From Paenibacillus sp. ACRRX (GTDB taxonomy: Bacteria; Bacillota; Bacilli; Paenibacillales; Paenibacillaceae), in contig NZ_JAKRNK010000002.1 in the NCBI RefSeq assembly GCF_022346885.1, positions 744,001 to 808,000 of the forward strand: a stretch of DNA of 64,000 nucleotides, read 5' to 3'. Under the pieces are notes generated by a model. The model ran no database searches. It saw only the letters and a list, made by a program, of their open reading frames with translations, and had not been told where the DNA came from. Made by a program: the position numbers and the translations under genes. Below are positions 1 to 9,015 of this stretch, one piece after another (the first letter of the stretch is position 1; every line of letters begins with the position of its first letter).

Positions 1-881
1 AGTTCCTGCAGCCACTTTCGTTCCTTCGCGCTCAACTCGACCTTATTCAACAAATCCGGTCTGCGCTCCCATGTACGTCTAAGCGACTGTTCACGACGCC
101 ACTTGTCCACATTCGCATGATGACCAGATATAAGCACATCCGGCACTTGCCAGCCTCTATATTCGACTGGACGTGTGTAATGCGGATATTCAAGTAGCCC
201 AGTACTGAATGAATCGGTTACTGCTGACGATTCGTTGCCAAGTACACCTGGCAGCAAACGTACTACCGCATCGGCGATGACCATCGCGGGAAGCTCTCCT
301 CCTGTCAATACGTAATCACCTATCGACAATTCATCCGTGACAAGATGCTCACGAATACGCTCATCATATCCTTCATAATGGCCACAAATAAATATAAGAT
401 GCTCTTCCTGAGCCAGTTCTTCTGCCTTAGCTTGGGTGAACGTTTCACCTTGTGGGCACATCAGAATGATCCTGGGCGAAGCAGCCTTCGAAGAGGAATG
501 TACCTGGTCCTCATGGCAGGAATCGTCGATCCCTGTTTCTCGCAATTTCATGCCAGCATCTCTTGACATATCCTGCTCAGGTATCCCACTTGCTGCAGAG
601 ACTTGTACATCCGTTAACAGAGTACTCTCCTGTGCAGGCTGCATCGATGTTAATTCCATCAAATGTTCAACCGCAGCAAAGATCGGCTCTGGCTTCAATA
701 CCATTCCGCCTCCTCCACCATACGGATAATCATCTACGGTCGAATGCTTGTTTGTCGAGAATTGACGGAAGTTCGTTGCTTGGAGCTGTACGAGCCCTTT
801 TTCCCGCGCTCTACCCATAATGCTGGTGCTGAACACACCTTCACACATTTCCGGGAACAGCGTCAGCACGTCAATTCGCAT
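1..881 (-). CDS. trmD: tRNA (guanine-N1)-methyltransferase TrmD, 3' end cut by the window edge
   Basis: TrmD methylates G37 of tRNAs in the cytoplasm, using S-adenosylmethionine, which limits frameshifting. Reading back from 881 gives [12 protein letters not shown], then [41 protein letters not shown] and [12 protein letters not shown], all family hallmarks (trefoil-knot SAM site). Only the last few codons are missing. Its ATG overlaps the rimM stop as TAATG, so the two are translationally coupled. Odd: about 55 extra residues (about 76-132) lie between the N-terminal half and the CPQG motif, where Bacillus TrmD has only a few. The frame stays open across this insert. Confidence 0.95.
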   Translation of the reverse strand, partial: MRIDVLTLFPEMCEGVFSTSIMGRAREKGLVQLQATNFRQFSTNKHSTVDDYPYGGGGGMVLKPEPIFAAVEHLMELTSMQPAQESTLLTDVQVSAASGIPEQDMSRDAGMKLRETGIDDSCHEDQVHSSSKAASPRIILMCPQGETFTQAKAEELAQEEHLIFICGHYEGYDERIREHLVTDELSIGDYVLTGGELPAMVIADAVVRLLPGVLGNESSAVTDSFSTGLLEYPHYTRPVEYRGWQVPDVLISGHHANVDKWRREQSLRRTWERRPDLLNKVELSAKERKWLQE

Positions 882-1399
882 TAGATCAATCCCTCCATCA
901 CATGGACCGTGATAAGCTTGTCCTCTACATTGACGTTCAGCACAACCTCATCAATAACGGGAAGTAATAATTCCTTACCCTTAGGCTGCTTAACTACCCA
1001 GACATGGTTGGCACCTGGGGCTAATATTTCGCTAATTGTACCCAATTCCTCGCCTTCGTCTGATACAACCCTGCAGCCAATAATATCACTGTAGTAATAT
1101 TCATCTTCTTCCAGCTCAGCACGATGCTCATCTGATACTTTTAACAGCCAGCCTTTATATTTCTCCACTTCATTAATATTGGAATATTGCTTCAGCTTCA
1201 TAATAAATAAGTTCTTATGTGAGCGGGAGCTCTCAACTGTGACATCTACTGTCTGACGAGACTCTTCGTTAAATAATACAAGATTACTTTTAGGCGCAAA
1301 TCGTTCTTCTGGAAAATCGGTATGGGAGATAACCTTTATCTCACCTCGGATGCCATGTGTATTAACAACCTTGCCCACCGTAAATAATTGTTCAGCCAT
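881..1399 (-). CDS. rimM: ribosome maturation factor RimM
   Basis: RimM binds ribosomal protein S19 and helps mature the head of the 30S subunit. The 172-residue product has the usual length, an N-terminal RimM barrel ([18 protein letters not shown]) and a C-terminal PRC-barrel ([31 protein letters not shown]). The ATG at 1399 follows GGAGG at a 6-base gap. It overlaps trmD by one base, the usual rimM-trmD coupling. A terminator-like hairpin upstream separates it from khpA, so it may have its own promoter in the 1400-1550 gap, which I could not pin down. Confidence 0.96.
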   Translation of the reverse strand: MAEQLFTVGKVVNTHGIRGEIKVISHTDFPEERFAPKSNLVLFNEESRQTVDVTVESSRSHKNLFIMKLKQYSNINEVEKYKGWLLKVSDEHRAELEEDEYYYSDIIGCRVVSDEGEELGTISEILAPGANHVWVVKQPKGKELLLPVIDEVVLNVNVEDKLITVHVMEGLI

Positions 1400-1547
1400 C
1401 TTTATCCTCCTGCAACGGGGTTATCTTCATAATATGCTTTATTATTGCCTAGATGAAGCCTATCAGTACGTGTATGTAAAGTCAACTTCTGACTCTGACT
1501 ACTGCTGAACACAACGCAGTACAGTAATTCAACTGCTCTATTCATAC

Positions 1548-1573
1548 GAAAAAGAGTTAGGATTTCTCCTAAC
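1548..1573 (-). terminator. Rho-independent terminator after khpA
   Basis: On the minus strand a GTTAGGA/TCCTAAC stem with a four-base loop is followed by TCTTTTT. It lies just downstream of the khpA stop and would end the ffh-rpsP-khpA transcript before rimM. Confidence 0.75.
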
Positions 1574-1586
1574 CCTCATCGACCTA

Positions 1587-1817
1587 TTAAGAAATAATGT
1601 CCACAGCAACCCGTTTAGGAACCTTAACGGCTGCCGATGTGACGACCGTGCGAAGCGCCTTGGCAATGCGGCCCTGCTTCCCAATCACTTTTCCGACATC
1701 GTCGGGGTGAACGTAAAGCTCATAGATGACAACATGCTCTTTCTCGACAACTTCAACACGGACCTCATCCGGATGATCGACCAAAGCCCGTGCAATTACT
1801 GACACTAACTCTATCAT
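1587..1817 (-). CDS. khpA: KH-domain RNA-binding protein KhpA
   Basis: A 76-residue single-KH-domain protein. The GXXG loop is GKQG within VGKVIGKQGRIAKALR. KhpA usually pairs with KhpB (Jag/EloR) and binds RNA; in streptococci it affects cell elongation. The ATG at 1817 follows GGAGGGTCGCGA. It lies 23 bases after rpsP, in the conserved rpsP-khpA order. Confidence 0.93.
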   Translation of the reverse strand: MIELVSVIARALVDHPDEVRVEVVEKEHVVIYELYVHPDDVGKVIGKQGRIAKALRTVVTSAAVKVPKRVAVDIIS

Positions 1818-1840
1818 TCGCGACCCTCCGAACGATTTAT

Positions 1841-2113
1841 TTATTTCTGCAATTTAGATTCATGAAACTTCTTCATCACGCCAGCTTGACTAAGCAAGTT
1901 GCGAACCGTGTCAGAAGCCTGAGCACCTGTTTGCAGCCATTTCAACGCTTTTTCTTCGTCGATGTTAACTACTGCAGGTTGTGCTACCGGATTGTAGTAA
2001 CCGATTTCCTCGATAAAACGACCGTCACGCGGGGAACGGGAATCAGAAACAACTACACGGTAGAAAGGCGCTTTATGAGCACCGATGCGTTTCAAACGAA
2101 TACGTACTGCCAC
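1841..2113 (-). CDS. rpsP: 30S ribosomal protein S16
   Basis: A structural protein of the 30S subunit. The 90 residues start [26 protein letters not shown] in short overlapping pieces of the S16 signature and contain [13 protein letters not shown] chose the GTG at 2113 because AAGGAGGTG stands 6-8 bases upstream and it gives the conserved MAVRIRL start. An upstream GTG at 2122 would overlap the binding site. It sits between ffh and khpA. Confidence 0.95.
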   Translation of the reverse strand: MAVRIRLKRIGAHKAPFYRVVVSDSRSPRDGRFIEEIGYYNPVAQPAVVNIDEEKALKWLQTGAQASDTVRNLLSQAGVMKKFHESKLQK

Positions 2114-2152
2114 GAAATTCACCTCCTTAACGGAATTATCTAACTATAGGCA

Positions 2153-3526
2153 TTAACGGAACGGGAATTTCATCCCTTTACCGGCTTTGCTTTTGAGATT
2201 CTTCATCATTTTCGGACCTTTGGGTCCCATCATATCTGAAAACTGCTTCATCACACGACGCATCTCATCAAACTGCTTGATGAGTCGATTCACATCGGCC
2301 AGCGTAGTTCCGCTACCCGTAGCAATACGCTTGCGACGGCTGTGGTTAATCAGATCAGGGTCTTGACGTTCTGCGTGTGTCATTGAACGTACAATCGCCT
2401 CGATGCGTCCCATCTGACGCTCATCAACCTTCAAGTTCTGTGTCTGCTTTACCTTATTCATACCAGGAATCATATCCAGAATCTGATCGATCGGCCCAAG
2501 CTGCTTAACTTGCTGCATCTGCTCCAGGAAATCATCGAAGGTAAATGATGCGTTACGCATCTTCATCTCCATTTCCTTAGCTTTATCTGCATCAATACCT
2601 GCCTGCGCCTTCTCAATAAGCGACAGCATGTCCCCCATGCCGAGAATACGTGAAGCCATACGTTCCGGATGGAACGGCTCCAGTGCGTCAATCTTCTCTC
2701 CGAGCGCCGCAAACTTGATCGGACAACCCGTTACTGCTTTAACGGAAAGTGCTGCACCACCACGTGTATCTCCATCCAGCTTCGTTAAGACAACACCTGT
2801 CAACGAAAGCTGTTGGTTAAAGCTTTCTGCAACGTTAACAGCATCTTGACCTGTCATGGCATCAACCACGAGCAGTACTTCAGACGGATTAACTGTGGCA
2901 TGAATTTGCTTTAGTTCATCCATTAATGCCTCATCAATATGCAGTCGACCTGCTGTATCAATAATGACATAATCTAGATGATTCTCACGTGCATGGTCAA
3001 GCGCCTGCTTCGCGATATCAACCGGATTTGCTTGATCTCCCAAAGCAAACACCGGCACGTTAATCTGGCTACCCAACACTTGGAGCTGCTTAATTGCAGC
3101 CGGACGATATACATCCGCAGCCACGAGAAGTGGCTTGTGGTTCTGTTTCTGAAGAAGCTTAGCCAACTTGCCGGACGTCGTTGTCTTACCTGCCCCTTGC
3201 AAACCAGCCATCATAATGACGGTAGGAGGCTTGGTTGCTTTCTCCAGCTTGGCAGCTGTACCACCCATCAGTTCCGTTAATTCCTTATTAACGATGTCGA
3301 TAATAACCATCCCAGGCGTGAAGCTCTTCATCACTTCTTGGCCTATGGCTTTTTCTTTAACTTTAGCAATAAAATCTTTAACGACTTTGAAGTTAACATC
3401 CGCCTCAAGAAGTGCAAGTCGCACCTCGCGCATTGCTTCGTTTACATCTTCCTCGTTAACTTTGCCTTTGCCGCGCAACTTGCTAAATACGTTCTGCAAT
3501 CGGCTTGATAATCCTTCAAATGCCAT
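2153..3526 (-). CDS. ffh: signal recognition particle GTPase Ffh
   Basis: Ffh binds signal sequences and 4.5S/6S-type RNA and delivers ribosomes to FtsY at the membrane. The product has an N domain (MAFEGLSSRLQ), the G domain with GLQGAGKTTT (P-loop), DTAGR, TKLDGD and GLGEK, and a methionine-rich M domain at the C-terminus (MKQFSDMMGPKGPKMMKNL). About 457 residues is normal. ATG at 3526 is preferred over an in-frame GTG at 3535 because it gives the conserved MAFEGL start, with GGGGTG upstream. ylxM is 18 bases upstream. Confidence 0.97.
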   Translation of the reverse strand: MAFEGLSSRLQNVFSKLRGKGKVNEEDVNEAMREVRLALLEADVNFKVVKDFIAKVKEKAIGQEVMKSFTPGMVIIDIVNKELTELMGGTAAKLEKATKPPTVIMMAGLQGAGKTTTSGKLAKLLQKQNHKPLLVAADVYRPAAIKQLQVLGSQINVPVFALGDQANPVDIAKQALDHARENHLDYVIIDTAGRLHIDEALMDELKQIHATVNPSEVLLVVDAMTGQDAVNVAESFNQQLSLTGVVLTKLDGDTRGGAALSVKAVTGCPIKFAALGEKIDALEPFHPERMASRILGMGDMLSLIEKAQAGIDADKAKEMEMKMRNASFTFDDFLEQMQQVKQLGPIDQILDMIPGMNKVKQTQNLKVDERQMGRIEAIVRSMTHAERQDPDLINHSRRKRIATGSGTTLADVNRLIKQFDEMRRVMKQFSDMMGPKGPKMMKNLKSKAGKGMKFPFR

Positions 3527-3544
3527 AACCTTCACCCCGTTCCC

Positions 3545-3904
3545 TTATTCCAACGCCTGCAGTTCACGGACAATCATCTGCAGTTCCGCGCGCTGCGGGT
3601 CGGGTATGTACATTATATCCGAAAGGGCGTTCTGCAGTTGGGCATGCAGCTTCGTGCGAGCTTCAAACTTCACAAGCAATTGAAGCTTGCTCTCGTAAGT
3701 CTCCAACGTCTGCTCCGCCCGCTTAATATGCTCATACACGGCCTGCCTGCTAATACCAAACTCTGCAGCAATTTCGCCTAAGGAAAAATCATCTTGAAAA
3801 TAACATTTCAGAAAAGTCTGTTGCTTCTCAGTCAGCAACTGATCGTAAAAGTCGAATAACATATTAATGCGATTCGTCTTGGCTAACAACTGTTCATCGT
3901 TCAT
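3545..3904 (-). CDS. ylxM: YlxM family DNA-binding protein (UPF0122), SRP-associated
   Basis: A 119-residue protein with a sigma-70-region-4-like helix-turn-helix (FSLGEIAAEFGISRQAVYEHIKRAEQTL). In Gram-positive bacteria YlxM is encoded with ffh/ftsY and, in streptococci, modulates SRP GTPase activity. The ATG at 3904 follows AAAGGAG; the longer frame to 3925 has no binding site. Normally ftsY adjoins this gene. Here the two are separated by about 6.5 kb of accessory genes. Confidence 0.9.
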   Translation of the reverse strand: MNDEQLLAKTNRINMLFDFYDQLLTEKQQTFLKCYFQDDFSLGEIAAEFGISRQAVYEHIKRAEQTLETYESKLQLLVKFEARTKLHAQLQNALSDIMYIPDPQRAELQMIVRELQALE

Positions 3905-4017
3905 ACGGGCCACTCCTTTCGTCAAGGAAAAACACTTTACAGCCCATCGACGTTCCTTATCATATCGAATTACAGAGCAGATGTCAAGGGGTTTACCTTA
4001 ACATAAAACCAACATCC

Positions 4018-4053
4018 AAAAAAATAGTTCCCGAAGCTGTTTGCCTCGGGAAC
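4018..4053 (-). terminator. strong Rho-independent terminator after chitinase 1
   Basis: Perfect 8-bp stem GTTCCCGA/TCGGGAAC. On the minus strand it is followed by CTATTTTTTTGG, about 30 bases after the chitinase stop. Confidence 0.85.
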
Positions 4054-4082
4054 TGGATCTTTTATAACCACTTATATAATCC

Positions 4083-5756
4083 TTAGAAAGGCTGCATACC
4101 TAACGTATTCAGCTTCTCTCCTTGCACATTAACACCTGATCGTCCTGTAATGTCAAGATAATGGCCAATTCGGCGGCCGACTCGGACATCGCTTTCGTCT
4201 TTGTTGCCTTCGAACGCGCCGTTGATAACCATGATTGTCGCTCCGAACCCCGGAACGAGTCCCTTGGCTATCTGAGCAGCGGTCGGCACATAGTTGCCAA
4301 CCATAATGTCATGACTCGATGGCTTCGGATCCTGTGGTGTCATCCAGAACAGCATCGCTGTCATAAAGCCGAGCTTGCCATCTTGTGTTATCTTTTCAGG
4401 ATTTTGAAGTAAGACATTTTTGTCGCCGAATATAATCGATCCGATAAGTCCATAATTATAATTCCAGCTTAATTGAAGCGGGCCACGACCATGATAAGAT
4501 TTGCCTGCAACTGCTGGATAGTCACTATTGGCTTGTACATATCCAACGCCGCCCTGTCCATTAATATAAGAGACTTCTTCATTAAAGAACAGGCCCCAGC
4601 GTAATGTGCCGCCTGGCGCAGTTGCCCAACCACCGCCTGTTTCGTGGGCGATATTTGCCAAGAACGCAGCAAGCTCACGTTTCTTGTTGGTTTCTGTACC
4701 TTCCTTAAGGAAAGTGCCAAAGTCGACAATACGCGATGTTGTCGGTTTATTAAGATTCCATTCAGCATTAAACTCTGGCTCTTGGTATAACAGCGTTTCT
4801 GTCTTGGCCGTTTTATCCAAGCGCCAGATTTGCTTGGTCCAAGTGCTGCCGCCACGGTACACTTCTTTGTATTTAATATTTGCAGCATCACGTACAGCAG
4901 CAATCAAGTTATCATATGAATAATAGTCAACTTGACCTGGCTTATAGTATGGCTTGCCGACCGCAACCGTGTGCCATTCAGCAGATCCGATACGAAGCGG
5001 GAATAAAGCTTCATAATCCGCTTGAGGAAGCGCCGCTGTCACGGATGCTGCTGCTTGAGAAGGTGCATAATGCGGGTCTATCCCCCCCCAAGTCGCTTGT
5101 ATTTGCACATCTGTAATAACACGGCTTTGACCGACTTGCAGGAACGGTCCACCAGTACCGTTATCAACTGCAGTTTTGACCGATAAGGCAGAACTTAACG
5201 TTGAAGCGTTTCCAGCAGCGTCCAATGCGATGACCGTATAACTGTAAGTCGTATCTGCTTGTAAGCCATTATCAGTGAATGAAGTCGTCGCGGAGAAGCC
5301 AACTTTAACATTGTTGCGGTAAATATCATACTGTGTCACACCTACATTATCAGTAGCTGCGTTCCAAGCAAGCGTTATCGAAGTGGAAGTCTGAGCTGTC
5401 GAGGAAAGTCCTGGTGGGGTGCTTGGAGGCGTTGTATCAGTTCCTCCGCCTGTATCAGAACCAATATGCTGCCAAGGTGAATCTGAACTGCTTAGTGCAG
5501 CATTAGGATTGTCGCCTTGTGTCCACCACTTGGCTTTAAACAGCTTGCCTTCATGCGATACGATATCTCCGCCAACGTAGACTTTAGCAGCCTGCCACGC
5601 AGGTGCGGTCGATTGGGTTGTTGCGTCCTGTACGCTTGGTGCTGGCTCTCCAGCCGCCATCGCGATCGGAGTGTTGGACAATAATAATGTCACCCCAAGC
5701 ACTGCACTTAAACTACGAAGAATAAAGGCACGCGAAAAAGGATATTTTGAGTACAT
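4083..5756 (-). CDS. secreted GH19 chitinase with CBM5/12 and FN3 domains (copy 1)
   Basis: Predicted extracellular endochitinase. Signal peptide at residues 1-34 (basic start, hydrophobic core, IAMA-A). CBM5/12 chitin-binding module at about 54-98 (AWQAAKVYVGGDIVSHEGKL, KAKWW, PWQHIG). FN3 domain at about 112-195 (SITLAWNAATDNVGVTQYDI). GH19 catalytic region at about 205-557. The catalytic glutamates are probably E372 in HETGGGW and E393/E394 in FFNEE; YHGRGPLQLSWNYNYG is the substrate-cleft motif. The ATG at 5756 has GGAGG 6 bases upstream. It is a close paralogue of the next gene. With 100 bases between them they may be co-transcribed. Confidence 0.93.
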   Translation of the reverse strand: MYSKYPFSRAFILRSLSAVLGVTLLLSNTPIAMAAGEPAPSVQDATTQSTAPAWQAAKVYVGGDIVSHEGKLFKAKWWTQGDNPNAALSSSDSPWQHIGSDTGGGTDTTPPSTPPGLSSTAQTSTSITLAWNAATDNVGVTQYDIYRNNVKVGFSATTSFTDNGLQADTTYSYTVIALDAAGNASTLSSALSVKTAVDNGTGGPFLQVGQSRVITDVQIQATWGGIDPHYAPSQAAASVTAALPQADYEALFPLRIGSAEWHTVAVGKPYYKPGQVDYYSYDNLIAAVRDAANIKYKEVYRGGSTWTKQIWRLDKTAKTETLLYQEPEFNAEWNLNKPTTSRIVDFGTFLKEGTETNKKRELAAFLANIAHETGGGWATAPGGTLRWGLFFNEEVSYINGQGGVGYVQANSDYPAVAGKSYHGRGPLQLSWNYNYGLIGSIIFGDKNVLLQNPEKITQDGKLGFMTAMLFWMTPQDPKPSSHDIMVGNYVPTAAQIAKGLVPGFGATIMVINGAFEGNKDESDVRVGRRIGHYLDITGRSGVNVQGEKLNTLGMQPF

Positions 5757-5856
5757 AATAAGCCTCCTAAGTTAGTGTGATTCAGGGCCAAATATTCCCT
5801 GTCGTATGAATACTGGTATGAGTAAGTCAAATTGTACGAAGATACCTCCTCTTAAA

Positions 5857-7488
5857 TTAGAACGGCTGCATGCCAAGTGTGTTCAGCTTCTCGCCTTCAA
5901 TGTTCGCCCCGCTGCGCGTTGTTAGATCAAGGTAGTGGCCTACACGGCGCTTGATACGAACATCAGACTCATCCAAATTGCCTTCTTGTCCACCATTAAT
6001 GACCATAATAGTAGCACCAAACCCAGGAACAAGCCCTTTCGCCAACTGCTCTGCCGTAGGCACATAATTTCCTACCATAATGTCATGGTTGGATGGCTTT
6101 GGATCTTGCGGAATCATCCAGAACAAGAGTGCAGTCATGAACCCAATCTTACCGTCTTGAGCTACAACGTCAGGATTCTGGAGCAGCACATTCTGATCCC
6201 CATAAATGATGGCGCCAATCAAGCCATAATTGTAGTTCCAGCTTAATTGAATGGGACCGCGACCATGATATGACTTGCCTGGAACAGGAGGGTAGTCGGG
6301 ATGATCTTGATCTACATAGCCAATACCACCCGTGCCATTGACGTAGTTTAACTCTTCGTTAAAGAACAGTGCCCAACGTAGTTCGCCGCCTGGTGCAGTC
6401 GCCCAGCCACCGCCAGTCTCATGGGCAATATTAGCTAGAAATGCTGCCAGCTCACGCTTGCGGTTGTTCTCCGCCCCTTCCTTCACAAACGTACCAAAAT
6501 CCACAATCCGATTGATCAGCGGCTTGTTCACATTTTTAGGAGCTTTAAAGTCAGCAGACTGATAGACTAGCGTCTCTTTCTTTGATGCCTTATCAAGGCG
6601 GTAAATCTGCTTGGCGAATACGTCGCCTTCACGATATACATCTTTGTACTTGACGTTAGCTACCTCTCGTACAGCAGCTATCAAATTGTCATACGAGTAA
6701 TAATCTGTAAGACCTTCTTTATAGTAGTACTTTCCTTTTGCAATAGCGTGCCACTCTGGTGTCCCCGCGCGTAACGGGAATAAGTCTTCATATTGTGCTT
6801 TAGGAAGTGCTGCATTGATCGCTGCCTCTGCTTTGTCGGGACTATATTGCGAATCAATCCCGTTCCACAAAGAAATGATCTGAGAATCTGTCAATAACCG
6901 ACTTTCACCTACTGATAGTTCTGGCGCTCCTGTAATCGTTTTCACAGATATGGATGAGCTATTCGTCTGGTTGCCTGCCGCATCAAGGGCTTTAACAACA
7001 TATTGGTAAGAAGTGTCGGGCTGTAATTCATAATCGGTGAAAAGTTTGGAGACAGTAAATCCCACTTTGATGTCATTACGGTAGATGTCGTATCCGATAA
7101 CACCTACGTTGTCAGTAGAAGCAATCCAAGATAACGTAATCGATGAGGCGGTTTGTGAAGTCGAAACAAGGTTGGTAGGAGCTGTTGGCGGCGTTGTATC
7201 TTCGCTGCTAAGCAGTTCCCAGGAAGAATCGGCATTCAGATCTGGTCTGCTGTTAAAGGACCACCACTTTGCCTTATAGAGCTTTCCACTATAAGACACA
7301 ATGTCACCGGCAACAAATGCCTTGTTCGCCTGCCATGCTTGCACGGCTGCTTGTGAGACTACTTCACTTGTTGTCCCTTGAGCGTTGGCCGTTAGCGTAA
7401 GGGTTCCGGATGCTAGCATCGTCACCCCGAGCAAAGCGCTTAAACTTCGCACCATAAAGCTGCGCGAGTACGGAAATTTTAAATTCAT
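5857..7488 (-). CDS. secreted GH19 chitinase with CBM5/12 and FN3 domains (copy 2)
   Basis: Same design as copy 1: signal peptide, CBM5/12 (AWQANKAFVAGDIVSYSGKL, AKWW), FN3 (SSITLSWIASTDNVGVIGYD), and GH19 with HETGGGW, FFNEE and YHGRGPIQLSWNYNYG. It is 543 residues, and the C-terminus (EGEKLNTLGMQPF) matches copy 1, so the pair arose by tandem duplication. ATG at 7488 is preferred over TTG at 7491 because GGAGG then sits 7 bases upstream. Differences lie mainly in the linker and in inserts near the cleft (QDHPDYPPVPG), so cleavage preference could differ. The promoter must lie in 7489-7640. Confidence 0.93.
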   Translation of the reverse strand: MNLKFPYSRSFMVRSLSALLGVTMLASGTLTLTANAQGTTSEVVSQAAVQAWQANKAFVAGDIVSYSGKLYKAKWWSFNSRPDLNADSSWELLSSEDTTPPTAPTNLVSTSQTASSITLSWIASTDNVGVIGYDIYRNDIKVGFTVSKLFTDYELQPDTSYQYVVKALDAAGNQTNSSSISVKTITGAPELSVGESRLLTDSQIISLWNGIDSQYSPDKAEAAINAALPKAQYEDLFPLRAGTPEWHAIAKGKYYYKEGLTDYYSYDNLIAAVREVANVKYKDVYREGDVFAKQIYRLDKASKKETLVYQSADFKAPKNVNKPLINRIVDFGTFVKEGAENNRKRELAAFLANIAHETGGGWATAPGGELRWALFFNEELNYVNGTGGIGYVDQDHPDYPPVPGKSYHGRGPIQLSWNYNYGLIGAIIYGDQNVLLQNPDVVAQDGKIGFMTALLFWMIPQDPKPSNHDIMVGNYVPTAEQLAKGLVPGFGATIMVINGGQEGNLDESDVRIKRRVGHYLDLTTRSGANIEGEKLNTLGMQPF

Positions 7489-7641
7489 CAATTCGCCTCC
7501 CGTTGGATTATATTGTCACTTCCAAATCTATTATAATATCAAAATGATAGCGTTGTCACTATGAGATTCATAAGCAAATCATATTATTAAAAATCACAGA
7601 CATAAATAAGGATGGACAATAAACAATTGATGAAATAATAC

Positions 7642-7672
7642 TTGACTCTCTCGTTACGTCATCCTTTATGCT
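7642..7672 (+). promoter_or_regulatory. MerR-type promoter with 19-bp spacer
   Basis: TTGACT (7642-7647) and TATGCT (7667-7672) are 19 bases apart. That long spacer is typical of promoters that MerR-family activators untwist. Within it, TGAC and GTCA half-sites form a loose dyad. It lies 24 bases before the MerR start, so it probably serves autoregulation. Confidence 0.55.
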
Positions 7673-7695
7673 AGTATCACGAAAGGAGATGACCC

Positions 7696-8160
7696 ATGGC
7701 CTACACCGTTCAAGAGGTATCTGAACTATCTGGCGTAAGTATCCGCACACTTCGTTACTATGATCAGATTGGATTGTTGAACCCCGCTTACTATGGGGAT
7801 AACGGCTATCGCTATTATGAGCAAGCCCAGCTCGTTCAGCTACAACACATCCTTTTTTTTCGTGAACTAGATATGCCGCTGTCAACGATTCAAGAACTGA
7901 TCATTCAAGATTCATTCGATCAGTTAGAAGCATTAAACCACCACCGGGAACTGCTATTAAAGAAAGCAGAACGTCTACAGACACTTATTCAGACCGTCGA
8001 CCGTACCATTGCGCACTTGAACGGGGATTGTGTGCTTGAACAGCACCAGTTATTTAACGGCTTTGACACCAGAAAACAGAGCCACTATGTGAAAGAACTG
8101 CGGCAGTATTATGGAACTAACAACGAATGGTCAAGTGACAGCGAACAACACACAGGCTAA
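7696..8160 (+). CDS. MerR-family regulator, Mta-like DNA-binding and dimer part only
   Basis: The N-terminus (YTVQEVSELSGVSIRTLRYY) and wing (NGYRYYEQAQLVQLQHILFF) form the MerR winged helix, followed by a coiled-coil dimer helix (LLLKKAERLQTLIQTVDRTI). The closest familiar relative is B. subtilis Mta, which activates drug-efflux genes. Mta and TipAL carry a C-terminal TipAS drug-binding domain. This 154-residue protein stops soon after the coiled coil (LRQYYG, then a short polar tail), so that domain is absent. GGAG is 7 bases before the ATG. A target could be the MFS gene at 9016 or its own promoter. Ligand unknown. Confidence 0.82.
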   Translation: MAYTVQEVSELSGVSIRTLRYYDQIGLLNPAYYGDNGYRYYEQAQLVQLQHILFFRELDMPLSTIQELIIQDSFDQLEALNHHRELLLKKAERLQTLIQTVDRTIAHLNGDCVLEQHQLFNGFDTRKQSHYVKELRQYYGTNNEWSSDSEQHTG

Positions 8161-8172
8161 TAACCCCACTAC

Positions 8173-8210
8173 AATACCCCTTTCATGGATGAGATGATAC
8201 CAGGGGTATT
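8173..8210. terminator. hairpin between convergent MerR and trhA genes
   Basis: AATACCCCT (8173-8181) pairs with AGGGGTATT (8202-8210). It sits between two convergent stop codons. No long T-run follows on either strand, so it is a weak terminator call. Confidence 0.4.
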
Positions 8211-8221
8211 TGGGCATTGCT

Positions 8222-8857
8222 TCATGTGAATACATACCTCCACATACATATATAGTGACAAGCTGCGCCAATAATGATCATAACGTGCCAGATCGCATGA
8301 TGATAGACCAATCCCCGCCATAGAAAGAATATGATACCGATTGTATAAGCTATTCCGCCGCTCAAGAGCCATCCAACACCTTCAATCGACAAGGCATCAG
8401 CTAAATTATCCCAGATCAGTACAACAGACCAGCCCATTACTAGATATATAAGTGTAGATAATAATATAAATCTACCGGTATAATATCTTTTCCACACCAC
8501 ACCCGCAATGGTAAGAATCCATATACCTATTAGAAGTACAGCACTTGCAAAAGTACCTATTTTTAACAGTAAAAATGGAGTATACGTACCTGCGATACAT
8601 ATGTAGATGGCCATATGATCGTACATAATGTATCGTTCTTTTTTCGCCCCCTCTGGCAATCGGTGCATAAGTGATGAAGTTGTAAACATTAACATTAATG
8701 ATAATGTATAAGCAACTACACCTAATAGCTGACTCGCCGTCCCGCTCCATCCCACTTTAATAAAGAGTGCAGTGCTTGCAATGATACTTAGGATAAGCCC
8801 CCATCCATGTGTCCAAGTATTTGCCCATTCTTCCCGCTGTGCTCGATTACTTGTCAT
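8222..8857 (-). CDS. trhA: TrhA / hemolysin III family membrane protein (PAQR fold)
   Basis: A 211-residue protein with about seven hydrophobic segments. It has the family's metal-site motifs: SSLMHRLP, YDHMAIYICIAGTYTPF and the final HHAIWHVMIIIGAACHY. The B. subtilis relative is linked to membrane energetics and fluidity; the haemolysin name is historical. The ATG at 8857 follows GGAGGGGG. Stands alone, convergent with the MerR gene. Confidence 0.88.
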   Translation of the reverse strand: MTSNRAQREEWANTWTHGWGLILSIIASTALFIKVGWSGTASQLLGVVAYTLSLMLMFTTSSLMHRLPEGAKKERYIMYDHMAIYICIAGTYTPFLLLKIGTFASAVLLIGIWILTIAGVVWKRYYTGRFILLSTLIYLVMGWSVVLIWDNLADALSIEGVGWLLSGGIAYTIGIIFFLWRGLVYHHAIWHVMIIIGAACHYICMWRYVFT

Positions 8858-9015
8858 TGCATCATCCCCCTCCGCACCTGCCTATTCCCTTTTGGATTAA
8901 CAATATATGCAGTTGCATTGCAATTGGATAATTGCAGCGCAGCTCCGTATAGACAAATGATGGAAGACGATTATACACTTATGAAACATTTTTATTTACT
9001 AAGTGATAAGGGATC

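Noticed and set aside
345-884. Several plus-strand frames within trmD
   Set aside because: They lie opposite trmD, whose reading frame is intact and carries all family motifs, including across the insertion.
8169-8372. 67-codon minus-strand frame at the end of trhA
   Set aside because: Overlaps trhA in another frame and ends in the intergenic hairpin; no support.
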